Below the pieces are notes generated by a model that was given only the letters and a program-made list of their open reading frames with translations, ran no database searches and had not been told where the DNA came from. A stretch of DNA of 64,000 nt from Boesenbergia rotunda (lineage: Eukaryota > Streptophyta > Magnoliopsida > Zingiberales > Zingiberaceae): NCBI GenBank assembly GCA_024364735.1, contig JAGFNQ010008307.1, positions 62,001 to 126,000 on the forward strand, in the 5' to 3' direction. A program made the position numbers and the translations under genes. This document shows, in pieces, positions 21,436-33,293 of the stretch; position 1 is the first letter of the stretch, and every line of letters begins with the position of its first letter.

Positions 21436-23483
21436 TGTTGATGCAATCTGGCCCGTTTGTTGTTTTGGTGTTGACAACGATTTATGTTTGGTTGAATGAA
21501 TTCGGGTTAAGTCCAGGTGGATCGGGGATCGCACGCTGGCATGGGAAAAGTCCTAGTCGGGGACTAGTCACACCTAATGGGACTAGGTGGAGTGGAAAAG
21601 ACCTAGTGAGACTAGGCATACCTAGTGGGACTAGGTTGGATGAAACCCTAGCTTGGGAAGCCAGGTCCTAGCTTGAGAAGCTAGGTTGGATGAAATCCTG
21701 GCTTGGGAAGCTAGGTTGGATGAAACCCTGGCTTGGAGAGCCAGGTTCTAGCTTGGGAAACTAGGTTGGATGAAACCCTGGCTTGGAGGGTCAGGTCCTA
21801 GCTTGGAAAGCTAGGTTGGATGAAACCTTGGCTTGGAGGGCCAGGTCCTAGCTTGGGAAGCTAGGTTGGATGAAACCCTGGCTTGGAGGGCCAGGTCCTA
21901 GCTTGAGAAGCTAGGTTGGATGAAATTCTGATGAGTGAAGCCAGGTCTTAGCTTGGGAAGCTAGGTTGAAGTCCCGGTGAGTGAAACTGGGCATGGAGTC
22001 TTGGTCCGGGGGACTGAGCACGAGTCAGAGAAGGCTGGGAGCCTGTTCTCTTGACTTAGAGTGGATTTGGCCTTGCCTGGATCAGTCTGGTGATCGATCA
22101 GGGAAGTTGGCATGGAGTTCCTTCGTGGATCGGTCACCAAGTGATATCTGATCGGTCTGGTGACCGATCAGGGAGCATACAGAGACTTTGGAAACCTTAC
22201 TGTTCGGCTCCTGATCGGTCTGGTGACCGATCAGGGAGACTATTCAGATGGTTCTGGTGAACGGTCAATTGTCGCAAGTCCCTCACTATAACCGATCAGG
22301 CTGGAGCCTGATCGGTCAGGAGGTGCTCTAATCGGTCCTCAGACCGATCAGGCCATATCCTGATCGGTCTGGTGACCAATCAGAGAGAGTTCAGATGGTT
22401 TGAGAAAGGTTTCTGTGAGGAAACTTGATCGGTCAATGTGACCGATCAATTGGTCGCAACATTTCTCACCCGGACCGATCAGGATGACTCCTGATCGGTC
22501 AGGAAGCAACCTGATCGGTCACCAGACCGATTAGGGAACAGCCTGATAGGTCTGGGGACCGATCAGGTGTGTGCAGCAGACTGCTGGATAGGTCTGGTGA
22601 CAGATCAGGGTCCTCTCTGATCGGTCTGGGGACCAATCAGGGCCTGAACTTTAATTCAAATTCACTGTCAGACGCTCTGATCGCGTCTGTTTTCTCTGCC
22701 AATTCACTGCTACCTTGCTGATTGTGTTTGATATGATTTGCTAAGCTTTTGTTGAAGTATGCAGGCTTTACAGGGATGATTCAAACACTCAAGGAGGGTC
22801 AATGGGAGACTTTCCATTAAGCAAGTTTGTACGTATTCTCTTCTCAGGTTTCAACGGCTTCTGAGGCACGGCTGGCGACTGACGGAGGCTCAGCTGGAGA
22901 GGGTCTTTAATGGACTGAGTGCTCAGGGAGGTCAGAGGGTTCAGGCTGTGCTCAGTGGATGCTGGCGAAGCTTGGCGACGAGGAGAGGAAGCTTAAGACA
23001 AAGCTGGAAGCAGAGGAGCGGAGAGGGGAACAGACAGAAACTTGAGGAGTTTGGCTGGGTTGTGTCGAGAGCTCTCTGTTGCTTTGTGCTTAAGTGTTCT
23101 TACAACATTCTTGTGAGGTTCTCTTCTCGAGTGTCTCGTGAGCTTAACTTGTATCAATCTGTGAGACAGCTTGTGGAGAGGTTTCTCCACCGAGAAGGAG
23201 GCTTCAGTTTATCCGGTGTTCACCGGGGCTTGATCTGCCGACGATCAAGGGATCGCCCACCTCACGGGCACGCCAAGGAGTAGGGGCAAGTTATCCCCGA
23301 ACCTTGTACATCGTTGTGTCGTCTGGTTTGCTCCTTTTTGTTTTGATTTCTGTTCTTCATTTCTGTTTCTGCATCTTGTCTTCCGCTGCCTAACTTTAAG
23401 TGCAAAAAACTTCAAAAGAGATAAGTTTTAGTGTCTGGCTATATTCACCCCCCCCCCCCTCTCTAGCCATCCAAGGTCCAACA
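21436..23483 (+). mobile_element. Solo LTR of a Sirevirus-type Copia (2048 bp)
   Basis: It starts tgttgatgca (21436), ends ggtccaaca (23483), and is flanked by identical tccaa at 21431-21435 and 23484-23488. No internal retroviral genes are present, so it is a solo LTR left by LTR-LTR recombination. Inside are about 55-bp repeats (gctaggttggatgaaaccc, 21640-21990), a palindrome cluster (22080-22640), a block shared with the other copies (gcacgccaaggagtag, 23269-23284) and a C-tract before the end. It is inserted in the 81-bp array. Confidence 0.93.
22080..22640. repeat. Cluster of gatcggtc/gaccgatc palindromes in the LTR
   Basis: Hairpins of the type ctgatcggtctggtgaccgatcagg recur about a dozen times with variable loops and spacers. 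The same cluster occurs in the solo LTR at 58440-58965 and, in part, at 16680-16766. Conserved palindromes in LTRs are reported for maize Sireviruses; the sequence here differs. Confidence 0.85.
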
Positions 23484-24515
23484 TCCAAAACCCTAATACC
23501 TCGCGGTGCAGCTGAAGCCCGAGGTACTTAGGCTTGGTCCGAGTCTTACGCGCCCGCCCAAGTATCCAAAACCCTAATACCTAGCGGTGTAGCCGATGCC
23601 CGAGGTACTTAGGCTTGGTTTGGGATGTACGCGCCCGACCAAGTATCCAAAACCCTAATACCTCGCGGTGCAGCCGATGCCCGAGGTACTTAGGCTTGGT
23701 CTGAGACATACGCGCCCGACCAAGTATCTAAAACCCTAATACCTCGCGGTGCAGCCGATGCCCGGGGTACTTAGGCTTAGTTTGGGACGTACGCGCTCGA
23801 CCAAGTATCCAAAACCCTAATACCTCGCGGTGCAGCCGATGCCTGAGGTACTTAGGCTTGGTCCGGGACTTACGCGCCCGGCCATATATCCAAAACCCTA
23901 ATACCTCACGGTGCAACCGATGCCCGAGGAACTTAGGCTTGGTCTGGGACGTACACGCCCGATCACGTATCGAAAACCCTAATACCTCGCGGTGCAGCCG
24001 ATGGCCGGGATACTTAGGCTTGGTCTGGGACGTACGTGCCCGACCAAGTATCCAGAACCCTAATATCTCGTGGTGCAGCCGATGCCCGGGGTACTTAAGC
24101 TTGGTCTGGGACGTACGCGCCCGACCAAGTATCCAAAACTTTAATACCTCGCGATGCAGCCGATGCCCGGGGTACTTAAGCTTGGTCTGGGACGTACGCG
24201 CCTGACCAAGTATCCAAAACCTAATACCTCGTGGTGCAGCCGATGCCTGAGGTATTTAGGCTTGGTCTGGGACGTACGCGCCCGACTAGTATCCAAAACC
24301 CTAATACCTCGCGGTGCAGCCGATGCCCGAGGCACTTAGGCTTGGTCTGTGACGTACGCGCCCGACTAAGTATCCTAAACCCTAATACCCCGCGGTGCAG
24401 CCGATGCACGGGGGACTTAGGCTTGGTCTGGGACGTACGCGCTCAACCAAGTATCCAATACCCTAATACCCCGCGGTGCAGTCGATGCCCTGGATACTTA
24501 GGCTTGGTCCGGATT

Positions 24516-25030
24516 ATTCCAAACTCCCCACCGAGGATGCATACCAGGGTGTCTCATAATATCCCGAGCGCCCGGGACAGGTGAGCGCTGCGGAAGCAAT
24601 GGTAAACTAGCATGCCCGACCATGGGATCATAAGCAAAACGTTCATAAGAATGATCCAGGCATACACATACACATGGTAACAAAAGTATTACTTTATTTA
24701 TATGAAAGTTACAGGGAGATCAACATCTCAGAGAATTATCAAGATACAATTGGATGAGAGAAAGTGCTCTTCTACTTGGGTCTTTCTCTTCTACAGCTCC
24801 ATTCCTGAAGGGTCGCTAGGTTCGGAACCACCTAAATACGCAGTGTGCGGAAACCCGTCGACATGGCCCTTGAATCTTTTTCCACCTTCCGGGTACTCCA
24901 TCCGAATAGGCAGTGACGGATGAGGACGCCTGAGGTAGCACATGGGTAGCTCGACCCCATTCTAAGGCCCCCTTTTTGCAAAGATGCGGCCGAGTACAAC
25001 ATTCAAAAGGCAGAAGAGGGGGAGCAGCAA
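24516..25030. other. Gypsy non-coding region, no gene identified
   Basis: No frame resembles a known protein. Read on the minus strand, an 82-codon frame (25064-24816) is followed by an AT-rich stretch with aataaagt near 24690. This would suit the 3' end of a minus-strand transcript whose TATA box may be at 27265. Confidence 0.4.
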
Positions 25031-26468
25031 TTGCAATTTCTCTCCGGAGCGTGTAAAGACGCAACGAAGAATTGCCTTATCAGGAGGGGAGGGGCAGCCA
25101 CGACAATTGGTCTTGAGATATGGGATCAACAAAAAGAAGAAAGAGGAAGGGAAAGGCCAGCGGCTGTAGCCTCCCCTGCTCTTGGTGATGACGTGTAACG
25201 ATCCGGCCCATTTGGCGGCCCATTCGACGACCCCTTATTTTTTTTGTGAGTCGTCGACCGTCGACCGTGTCATTACCTTACTAGGTCTTCCTATCCCTGG
25301 CCATTGGATTTTTGCCTTCCCTAGGATTCGAACTCTAGACCTCCAAGCTAAAGTACTATAGTTTATGAATCCTGGTAACCAATTGAGCCTGACTCAGTTA
25401 GTTATCAGGATTCATAAACTGTAGTACTTTAACTTGGAGGTCTAAAGTTCGAATCCTAGGGAAGGCAAAAATCCACTGGCCAGGGGTGGGAAGACCTAGT
25501 AAGGTAATGACACGGTCGACGGTCGACGACCCACAGAAAAATAAGGGGTCGCCGAATGGACCGCCAAATGGGCCGTCTTTTTATTGTAACGACCCGACCC
25601 ATTTGGCGGCCCTTTATTTTTCTGTGGGTCGTCGACCGTGTCGTTACCGTGTCGTTACCTTACTAGGTCTTCCCACCCCTGGCCAGTGGATTTTTGCCTT
25701 TCCCAGGATTCGAACTCTAGACCTCCAAGCTAAAGTACTATAGTTTATAAATCCTGGTAACCAATTGAGCCTATTTTTTATTGTAATGACTCGACCCATT
25801 TGGCGTCCCCTTATTTTTCTGTGGGTCGTCGACCGTCGACCGTCAATCGTGTCTTTACCTTACTAGGTCTTCCCACCCCTGGCCAGTGGCTTTTTTCCTT
25901 CCCCAGGATTCGAACTCTAGACCTCCAAGCTAAAGTACTATAGTTTATGAATCCTGGTAACCAATTGAGCCTTCCCACCCCTGGCCAGTGGCTTTTTTCC
26001 TTCCCCAGGATTCGAACTCTAGACCTCCAAGCTAAAGTACTATAGTTTATGAATCCTGGTAACCAATTGAGCTAGGCTCAATTAGTTACCAGGATTCATA
26101 AACTATAGTACTTTAGCTTGGAGGTCTAGAGTTCGAATCCTGGGGAAGGAAAAAATGCATTGGCCAGGGGTGGGAAGACCTAGTAAGGTAAAGACACGGT
26201 CGATGGTCGACGGTCGACGGTCAACGGTCGATGGTCGACGGTCGACGACCCACAAAAAAAATAAGGGGTCATCGAATGGGCTGCCAAATAGGTCGGATCG
26301 TTACACGTCATCACCAAGAGCAGGGGAGGCTACAGCCGCTGGCCTTTCCCTTCCTCTTTCTTCTTTTTGTTGATCACATATCTCAAGACCAATTGTCGTG
26401 GCTGCCCCTCCCCTCCTGATAAGGCAATTCTTCGTTGCGTCTTTACACGTTCTAGAGAGAAATTGCAA
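25031..26468. repeat. Outer inverted repeat enclosing the SINE-like cluster
   Basis: The left arm (about 25031-25207) starts ttgcaatttctctc and includes cgacaattggtcttgagata. It recurs inverted at about 26285-26468 with few changes. The arms are about 175-185 bp and enclose about 1.1 kb of smaller inverted units, so the whole can fold back on itself. Confidence 0.8.
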
Positions 26469-26850
26469 TCGCCTTTTTATTGTAACGACCCGGCCCATTT
26501 GGCGTCCCATTTGGCGACCCCTTATTTTTCTGTGGGTCGTCGACCGTCGATCGTGTCGTTACCTTACTAGGTCTTCCTACCCCTGGCCAGTGGATTTTTA
26601 CCTTCCCCGGGATTCGAACTCTAGACCTCCAAGCTAAAGTACTATAGTTTATGAATCCTGGTAACCAATTGTGGTTACCAGGATTCATAAACTATAGTAC
26701 TTTAGCTTGGAGGTCTAGAGTTCGAATCCTGGGGAAGGCAAAAATCCACTGGCTAGGGGTGGAAAGACCTAGTAAGGTAACGACACGGTCGACGGTCGAC
26801 GACCCACAGAAAAATAAGGGGTCGCCAAATAGGCCGGGTCGTTACACGAC
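25195..26850. mobile_element. Cluster of about eight tRNA-like SINE units in alternating orientation
   Basis: The plus-oriented unit (for example 26671-26850) reads 'attggttaccagg', 'agtactttagcttggaggt', 'gagttcgaatcct', 'aaaaatccactgg', 'gacctagtaaggtaa', then a cggtcgac tail and 'aaataaggggtcg'. The first element resembles a pol III A box and gttcgaatcc a B box, as in tRNA-derived SINEs. Units lie at about 25195-25387(-), 25388-25585(+), 25586-25770(-), 25783-25973(-), 25974-26075(-, partial), 26077-26300(+), 26480-26670(-) and 26671-26850(+), several joined head to head. They interrupt Gypsy non-coding DNA. No protein is encoded. The SINE reading is inference; a foldback DNA element is the alternative. 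Confidence 0.65.
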
Positions 26851-27639
26851 GCATCCTATAAACACCATCCTCCGCCCAAAACATGGGGAAAACGAGGATT
26901 CAGAAGAGGATGGCACTTGCTGGCGCACCGCCAGGGGCCGACCAAGAGAATGGGTCATCTCTCCCATGCTCCCTGGCGGACCATGTAATATCTTTTCTGA
27001 ACTCCTCGGATAACCTAGGAGTTCCACATCCGCCAGGATCTTAAGCGAGACCCCGGACATCATCTCCACCATGCTCCCCAGAAAAAATGGTGAAATAAAG
27101 GCTTCCCTTTTCGCGAGGCTCTTCGGCTAAGAACGCTCCCCCAGCTTCCGCATCAACAACTGCGTCCACAAGGGGCAAGAAGAGTGCTGGCATCGCATCA
27201 GGAAGAAGGAAGCCAGCAGACGGAAGGGTTGAAGGAGACGGTGCACCCCTCTCCCCCTATTTATAGTGATGGCTGCCTCTCCGTGCAGTTAATGCAGGGA
27301 GAACGCAAAAACAGCCACAGACGATGAAGCGCCGTTTCGATCAATGCGCCCACGCCGCACCTAGGAGCCTGCGACGCTTCATGAGCCACCCGCCCACTCC
27401 AGAAGGAAATATCGACAGGGGCTCGCCATGGACATAAATGCAGGCAGGGAGCTTCGACCTGTAGAATCGTTAAAGGTCCCACACCCAGAATCAACCTCGA
27501 GGCAAACAACCACCTTCCAATTCATCCAGCCCGTAAAGCAAAGGCACGAGACACATCGAGCAAAGGCACATACACAAAAGATAGTAAAAATGATTGCCTT
27601 AATGTAAAATTGCTATAATAGGACCCGACCCCTTGGGGA
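26851..27639 (-). other. Gypsy non-coding region, possible minus-strand transcription unit
   Basis: No recognisable protein on either strand. On the minus strand a consensus TATA box (27265-27257) is followed by a pyrimidine-rich leader and an ATG near 27195 opening 'MPALFLPLVDAVVDAEAGG'. The frame is interrupted within about 60 codons, and the SINE cluster lies further downstream. Unrecognised; could be a remnant of an extra gene of the element. Confidence 0.3.
27257..27265 (-). promoter_or_regulatory. TATA box on the minus strand
   Basis: The minus strand reads actataaataggggg, a strong plant TATA consensus in GC-rich surroundings. It lies downstream of the end of the antisense gene, so it would drive a separate transcript. 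Confidence 0.4.
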
Positions 27640-27699
27640 AGATAGGGTCCCACAAACTCAGGTCCTCGGAGAGAACCCCTCTCTAGATCGGTCGGCGCT

Positions 27700-30178
27700 T
27701 ACAATCACGGGGTAGCATCGGGGGGGTAAGAGTTGGTCCTTCTTCAGCTGATTGATAGCCCCATGGAAGCCCTACTGCAGGCGCTTCATTACCTGGTCGG
27801 CCACGATGGTACAGAACTCATCCGACTCCAGGAACTTCGCCTTGAAGCCTGCCTCGGCCTCCTTAGAGCTAGAAGCTTTGGCAACTCGAAGGGTAAGGAG
27901 CTCGGCGTCAGCAGCCTCGTAGGAACTCCTCAACCATTCCAGCTCGGCAAACATCTCCGTCTGCTCGACCAAGACCTCTCTAAGCCTCTCCGATGTGGCC
28001 TGCTCATCCGACCGAGCCTGGACCAGGTCATCCTCCAGGACGGGCACGCGGTCGGTGGCCATCAGGAGATCAAACTCCTTCTAATTGAGTTGTTGTGCCT
28101 GATCCTGACTACGCAAGTCCAGTCTTTCAGCCGAGGCTACCGTGAGCCGGATGTCGCCCAACAGCTCCTTCTCTCTCGCTTGGAGCTAGTCTCTCTCCTG
28201 CGTCACCTGGAGCAGGTCCTTGGTAACGCTCACAGCTTTCTCGGACGCTAGACGTTCTCTGTGCCAGAAATTTTGAAGAGTCTGCTCCTTGTCTTGCAAG
28301 AGGTTCATTAGGTGCTCGACCTTCGCATGGAGAGCTATGCTGACCCCTGCCTGCATCAACCCTACCCGATGATCTTGGTCAGTTGTAGCCTCCACCCTCA
28401 ATGCCCGGCAGAGCAAGGCTTCAACCCGGAGTTAGGAATACAAACCTCGATCGGCTGTCACGCAAACCTCGGCTGCCTGCCATTGAACGAAGAGGTCTGG
28501 TAATGGGCAAGAGAATATTCAACGTAACAGTAATTTGTACCTTCAGGAGGGTCTCTCGGAGAGTGGTTAATGGGCCCGCCGAGACTCTTACGGCTATCCC
28601 TCCAGAAGTATTCAACGTGTTATCTCGCCGCGGTGAGCCCGGATGAGGAGGGAGTCGCTCGATGGTCAAGGCTTCAGGTGGCAGACTGGAGGAGCCAAAA
28701 TCGCCTTCCTCAGAGCTAGAAGTCCCCTCGGACACGACCCCCTCGGTCGGATCCTCCTTGAACTGCACCGGGGGGAAGGATTGCATGGAAGCCTCCAACG
28801 CTACATCCAACTTCTTCCTTAGTCAGTCCAGTCTCATCCAGTATTGAACACGCAACACCTCCTTACCCTTGGGAGATATAGCCAGACCGATAGGGCTGGA
28901 GGAAGGCGCCGAGATGACGACCTCCGGGGCAGGGACCGGCAGAGCAGATACAGAGGCTACTCCCTCAGCAGGTAGAGCCGCTTCCTCAGGCACTGAGGGA
29001 AGAGGGGAGGAACGTGCAGAACACAGCTTTTCCAGTTATGACCCAAGCCCTTGGGGAGTCGCCTCTTCTGTCGCCCAGTAGATCGGATTGCTGAAGGAAC
29101 AATAGGAGGGGAGGTCCCCTCGCTAATCCCTCCTGGATGGATAGTCCTCGGGGAGGAGCCACCCCCAGAAGAAGGACCCTCCACAGGGTCCACCTGTTGA
29201 TCGAAATGTCCTCGGCTCGCAACCGTCGGGGATGTAATAGTAGCGTCTACCTTCTCGGGTGAAGCAATCCCGCAGGATGAGACAGTAGTCCCCTCCGAGG
29301 ACTCGGCGGGAGCAGGAGGCACCTCCGGAGCGACCGGGGGAGGGTTCAAAGCCTCCTTATTGGCCTCCTCCCATTTGATGAGCCTGCCCATCACCTTGGC
29401 AAACCTGATTTCCTCTGTAATCGCCAGACAAAGAAGAACATCAGTTAGAACTAGTGGGCATTGAAGAGAAAGATGAACATACCGAGCGTAGGGCTGATTC
29501 ACGTCATTTTAGGGCTGAGGCCCGCCCGATACATAAGTTCTTAATCCTGCACCAGCCCCGGGCCGCTGAATTCCATGCCGGAGAGCACCTTTCTAGCATG
29601 CTGGCACACTGGGCTCTGAAAGAATGCCTCTAATGAAGGAGGAGTCGGCAAGTCCTCTATCCAATATAGAGGACTGAAGGGCAAGGACGACAGTCGAACG
29701 AAGAAGAACTTCTCCTTCCATCCTTTATGCGAGGAAGGGAACCCTCCTTAAACCTATGGCCCGGTCGGGCTGCGAAACTAAAGACCCCTCTAGACCTTAT
29801 CGAGACGAAGAAAGAATGAAAAAGATGAGGGGTCAGAGGGAGATCAAAAAGTTTGAAGATGATATACGCCCCTCCCATCTAGGCGAAGGCATTGGTAGCC
29901 TTCTGGTGAAGGGGGATACCAAAATAGGAAGCTATGTTCGTGAAAAAAGGGGGGATAGGGAAATGGAGCTCTAACTCCATCTGCCCTAAGAAGAAGGTCA
30001 ACATGCATGTAGGGGGCTCCATGGGCGTCTGGCCCACGTTGGGGATAATCACCGCCATCTCGGCCGGGATGTCGTAGGCCTCGGTGGCTGCTTGTAAGGC
30101 CTCTGGCCTCACTCTCGAGGAGGCGAACTCATACCACTCTGCACGATAGCCTTCCATGATTCCTAAGAAAGAAGGCAA
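27700..30178 (-). pseudogene. Antisense extra gene of a Tat-type Gypsy element (Transposase_28-like), spliced
   Basis: Read leftward from about 30178. An N-terminal domain (30157-29879) with 'YDIPAEMAVIIPNVGQTPME', 'LHFPIPPFFTNIASYFGIPL' resembles the 'putative gypsy-type transposon' domain (Transposase_28, PF04195) of plants. Next come 'LYWIEDLPTPPSLEAFF' and 'MEFSGPGLVQD'. An intron follows (29482-29415, GT-AG, 68 bp), then 'EEIRFAKVMGRLIKWEEANK', Pro/Ser-rich low complexity, a second intron (28540-28477, 64 bp), and a coiled-coil-like tail ending 'AEAGFKAKFLESDEFCTIVA'. Stops occur near 29877, 29550 and 27770, with a shift near 29720. The product's function is unknown. It is antisense to gag-protease and lies between the tandem array and the 3' LTR. 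The same gene, with both introns, is at 52841-54639. Confidence 0.72.
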
Positions 30179-30283
30179 AAGAGAGACAAGCTACTCACGC
30201 GTAAAAGAAGCTTTACAAGAGAAGAAGACGAAGTGCACCGAGCCGCCTAGTCGGAAGTAGGCCTAACGTCTACATCTTCCCCT

Positions 30284-30289
30284 CTTATA
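30284..30289 (-). promoter_or_regulatory. Possible TATA box of the antisense gene
   Basis: The minus strand reads gtataagagggg about 105 bp upstream of the antisense gene's first codons. Motif and position only. The rest of 30179-30640 holds no gene. Confidence 0.35.
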
Positions 30290-30640
30290 CCCAGGCAGTC
30301 GTGAGCCAGCCACGACGGCGTACGCCCGTAAGTACTCGTGGAGATGGCCGTTGTAACACGTGGCAATAAGGAATTCACGTGAGTACCTTGTCGCTCTTAA
30401 AAAAGGGTCATGCGCCTTTATAACGAGGAGACAGATGCCATTATAATACTTCGAGAGTCGGAGTAGCCTTTTTCGAAAAGGATGGAACCAAAAAGGGGGA
30501 TTTCTCTTAACTCGGAGTGAAGATTATAATCCGAGGGCCCCACATAACTACTACAGGAGTAAGGAAGACAAAGGCCTGCGAGAGCCCAGCTTTTTCATCT
30601 TTATACTAGTCTGATCAGTCAGCCACACTTCCTTCGATCA

Positions 30641-30657
30641 GACTTGAAGGGGGGACT
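30641..30657 (+). other. Polypurine tract of the Tat-type Gypsy element
   Basis: gacttgaaggggggact ends directly at the 3' LTR start (30658). It is the plus-strand primer site and shows that the element reads on the + strand, opposite to the gene at 27700-30178. Confidence 0.8.
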
Positions 30658-31365
30658 TGTGATACGGTTGAAAAGTTCGGGGGATGAAGAAGCTGCGTGA
30701 CGCGGCACATCGAATCGAAGTGACCCGGGCCTCGGGACCCCCTTCGGGGGACGCGCTTGGGAGGGTTAGCTATAAGACTCCCCGGGATCCCCGAGGGGTT
30801 GGGCCCCGAGAGCACCTCGGGACTTGCAGCGCTCGCGCACACTCGGGCCGAAACATCCTGAGATCACCTCGGGAGGCAGAGCCCCAGTGACGACCGACTT
30901 CGAGTACTGACCCCCTCCTTATTTACGGATAAGCATCCCCGTTATAAGGAGTTATCACGACCCTTAAATATCGCAACGGGTCGAGGCGTAATAACGGCGT
31001 GGACCGTTTCAAAAGTTATCCCGTAACCGCCGAAAGAGGGGGGCAACGTGGCTCAAATCGCGGAGACATGGCACAGATCGAGGGAGTATGCCCAGTCTAC
31101 CTCCATCGGTATAAAAGGTAGCTCAGCCCCTCCGGTAAAGGGGTTATGCACTGTCCTTACTTAGTACATTTTTCCTTTCCTACTGCTTTTACTCTCCGTC
31201 AAGAGCCTGACTTGAGCGTCGGAGTGGACTCCGCCGGACAACCTCCGGCGTGTCCCCTAACGCTCGTGTTAATCTCACAGGGCCCTGAGTTTCTCCTCGT
31301 CGCAGCAACTTCCACGTGGGCTGAACCCCAGTAATTGGCCATCGACGACGATTCTTTCCGGAACA
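30658..31365 (+). mobile_element. 3' LTR of the Tat-type Gypsy element (708 bp)
   Basis: It begins tgtgatacgg after the polypurine tract and ends tttccggaaca. It contains a TATA box (31110-31118, tataaaagg) about 255 bp before the end. The same terminal 140 bp occurs at 35374-35515, and a diverged relative is at 52376-52840 on the minus strand. The matching 5' LTR is not in the window, so no target duplication can be tested. Confidence 0.85.
31110..31118 (+). promoter_or_regulatory. TATA box of the Gypsy LTR
   Basis: cggtataaaaggtagctc lies in the expected position within the 708-bp LTR, followed by a CT-rich start region (ttttcctttcctactgc). Confidence 0.65.
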
Positions 31366-33293
31366 CATATCTTATTTTATTAAAATACTTCAATATTGCT
31401 ATTTCACCTGATTTATCATTAGCATAATATTTTAGATATATAATCATTTAATTTAATGACTATCTTTTTTTAACCATTCAAAAATAAATAACAAATAAAA
31501 TTGAAAGTAAACAAATAACATACTTACTAGCAAATAAAAGCATGAACACATAAAAAATTAATACTATATATATTTTTCTGACACTCGAATCCGTAATTAG
31601 AAGAGATGAAGTAAGAAAATCTCACCTCAATCAAAAAGTGTTTGTTGTGGCCAGTGGAGCATCGATAAAGCGATGACGACAACACTAGCCATAAACAATG
31701 ACGGCGTTGACAGCAATAGCATGTAGCAACATCGATATGTGTAGTGGTGGCAGTGACATATAGTAGATGATTTTGAGAGTAAAATTAGGATTAGAAAAAA
31801 AAATTAAGAAGGAAATAAGAAAAATAAAGCAAGAGATAAGAAAATTAAAACATGAAGAGAGATGGGAAAAAAGGAATTACGATCAACAAAGGGGATAAGA
31901 AAAAAATATAGAAAAAAAATAACATTAGAGCTTTTTCATTGGACATTTAAAAAAAAACACATAAAATTTTAAATTTTATGATTAAATTATTTTTTTTCTA
32001 ATGTATTTTTTTCCTAAAGTTCAGGGAGTGCGATCACACCCAAAGCTCCACGTAGCTACGCCATTGTATTGTATATATAGGTGCACTTAGTCACGCACGA
32101 GTGCATGACTATCGCGCATAAGTGTGCATGTAATAGTGACTAAGTAGTAGACACGTGCGACAATTGAATATATAGATCCTCGATGTAATTAATTCTGATG
32201 TTTACATTAGGACATCCATATTAGTTTGAACAATAATATATATCACATTTTAAAAAAAATGATGGATACTCATTATATTAATATTTCTCTCTAAATATCC
32301 ACTCATTCATCTTTGTTTTTTAAATTTAAAATTTAATTTCTTATTTTTTATTTTTTATAATCTCATTAATAATGTCCAATTTTTTTAAATATCGTTAATA
32401 TATATAAATGATATAATACTCATCCATATATTAATTATAAAATCATCATAAATGTTATAATATCTCGATATTAACATTAATTGGTAGTAAAAGATGAAAT
32501 CATCGTCTAGACTTTTTAAAGAGAGATAAATCGTTCAACACCAACAATGCTTGCAATTAAGAAAACAGTTGAGACAATCAATAAAATATTTCGCACTATT
32601 TAAAAATCGACTCCATGATAATAATATTTTTAGTCCATGGAAGCCTGTATTAACGCCCATAATCATTATGGATATAATTTATTAGGTCGGTAATGACTTG
32701 TAAAAACATTAACGAATGTCTTGCGGTGAAAGTTTAACCTAGACATAAGACATGTCAACTCGAGCATGGAGGTTGACTTACACCTTGTCCATGATGTGCA
32801 ATTTTCTCCCCCGCATCACGCGCGCGTGACGCATAAAAACTTGCTCCTTTAACTTGTCGACCAAGATTTGGGCCCGTGGCATGACCAAATCAGAGGTTTT
32901 TAGAACTTTTCACACGTGCTGTCAATAGGCAAAGAGAGGCTAACTTGGAGTTTAATTTGTCGACCATGATTTGGAGTGCTGAATTGTTGTGATTTTGTTT
33001 ATTCACTTATTCCAATTAATAGTTTAATTAATTAGTTTTAAATAATTAATTGATTAATTTCTCTTATTTTTTTCAATCAATTCTTAAAAAATTATTTGAT
33101 TTCTCAATTAATTTCTCACTCCCTCCTTGATTAATTCTTACGTGTTAATATTCATGAATTTAACTAGCATGTACAACCAATATTTTAGTTCCAACCCTTT
33201 AAAACTAATTTTCCAATCAATTCATTAATCTCTGGTGGGATGCCCTTTTCTAAACTAATTCAATGACTATCTTATGTTTAATCATCTAATTGT
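31366..33293. other. AT-rich intergenic DNA, no gene seen
   Basis: No frame above about 60 codons resembles a protein, and there are long A/T runs. An LTR or MITE remnant cannot be excluded, but no termini were found. Confidence 0.55.

Larger units (their letters stand above)
21258..24515 (+). repeat. 81-bp tandem array (about 14 copies), split by a solo LTR
   Basis: Units begin ccctaatacctcgcggtgca and contain ggtacttaggcttggtc and gtacgcgcccgaccaagtat. Starts at 23491, 23572, 23653 and 23734 show a period of 81 bp. Two copies lie left of the solo LTR (21258-21435) and about 12.5 right of it (23484-24515). Frames running through it on either strand are repeat artefacts. It lies in the 3' untranslated part of the Tat-type Gypsy element, a zone known in this clade for satellite-like arrays. 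Confidence 0.93.

Noticed and set aside
22080..22640. Regular palindromes resembling a CRISPR array
   Set aside because: Spacing is irregular, arms and loops vary, there are no unique spacers of constant length, and the block lies inside a plant LTR with a clear target duplication.
27733..28251. 172-codon plus-strand frame
   Set aside because: It is opposite the coiled-coil part of the antisense gene, whose minus-strand reading has a homologue at 54120-54639 and intron signals.
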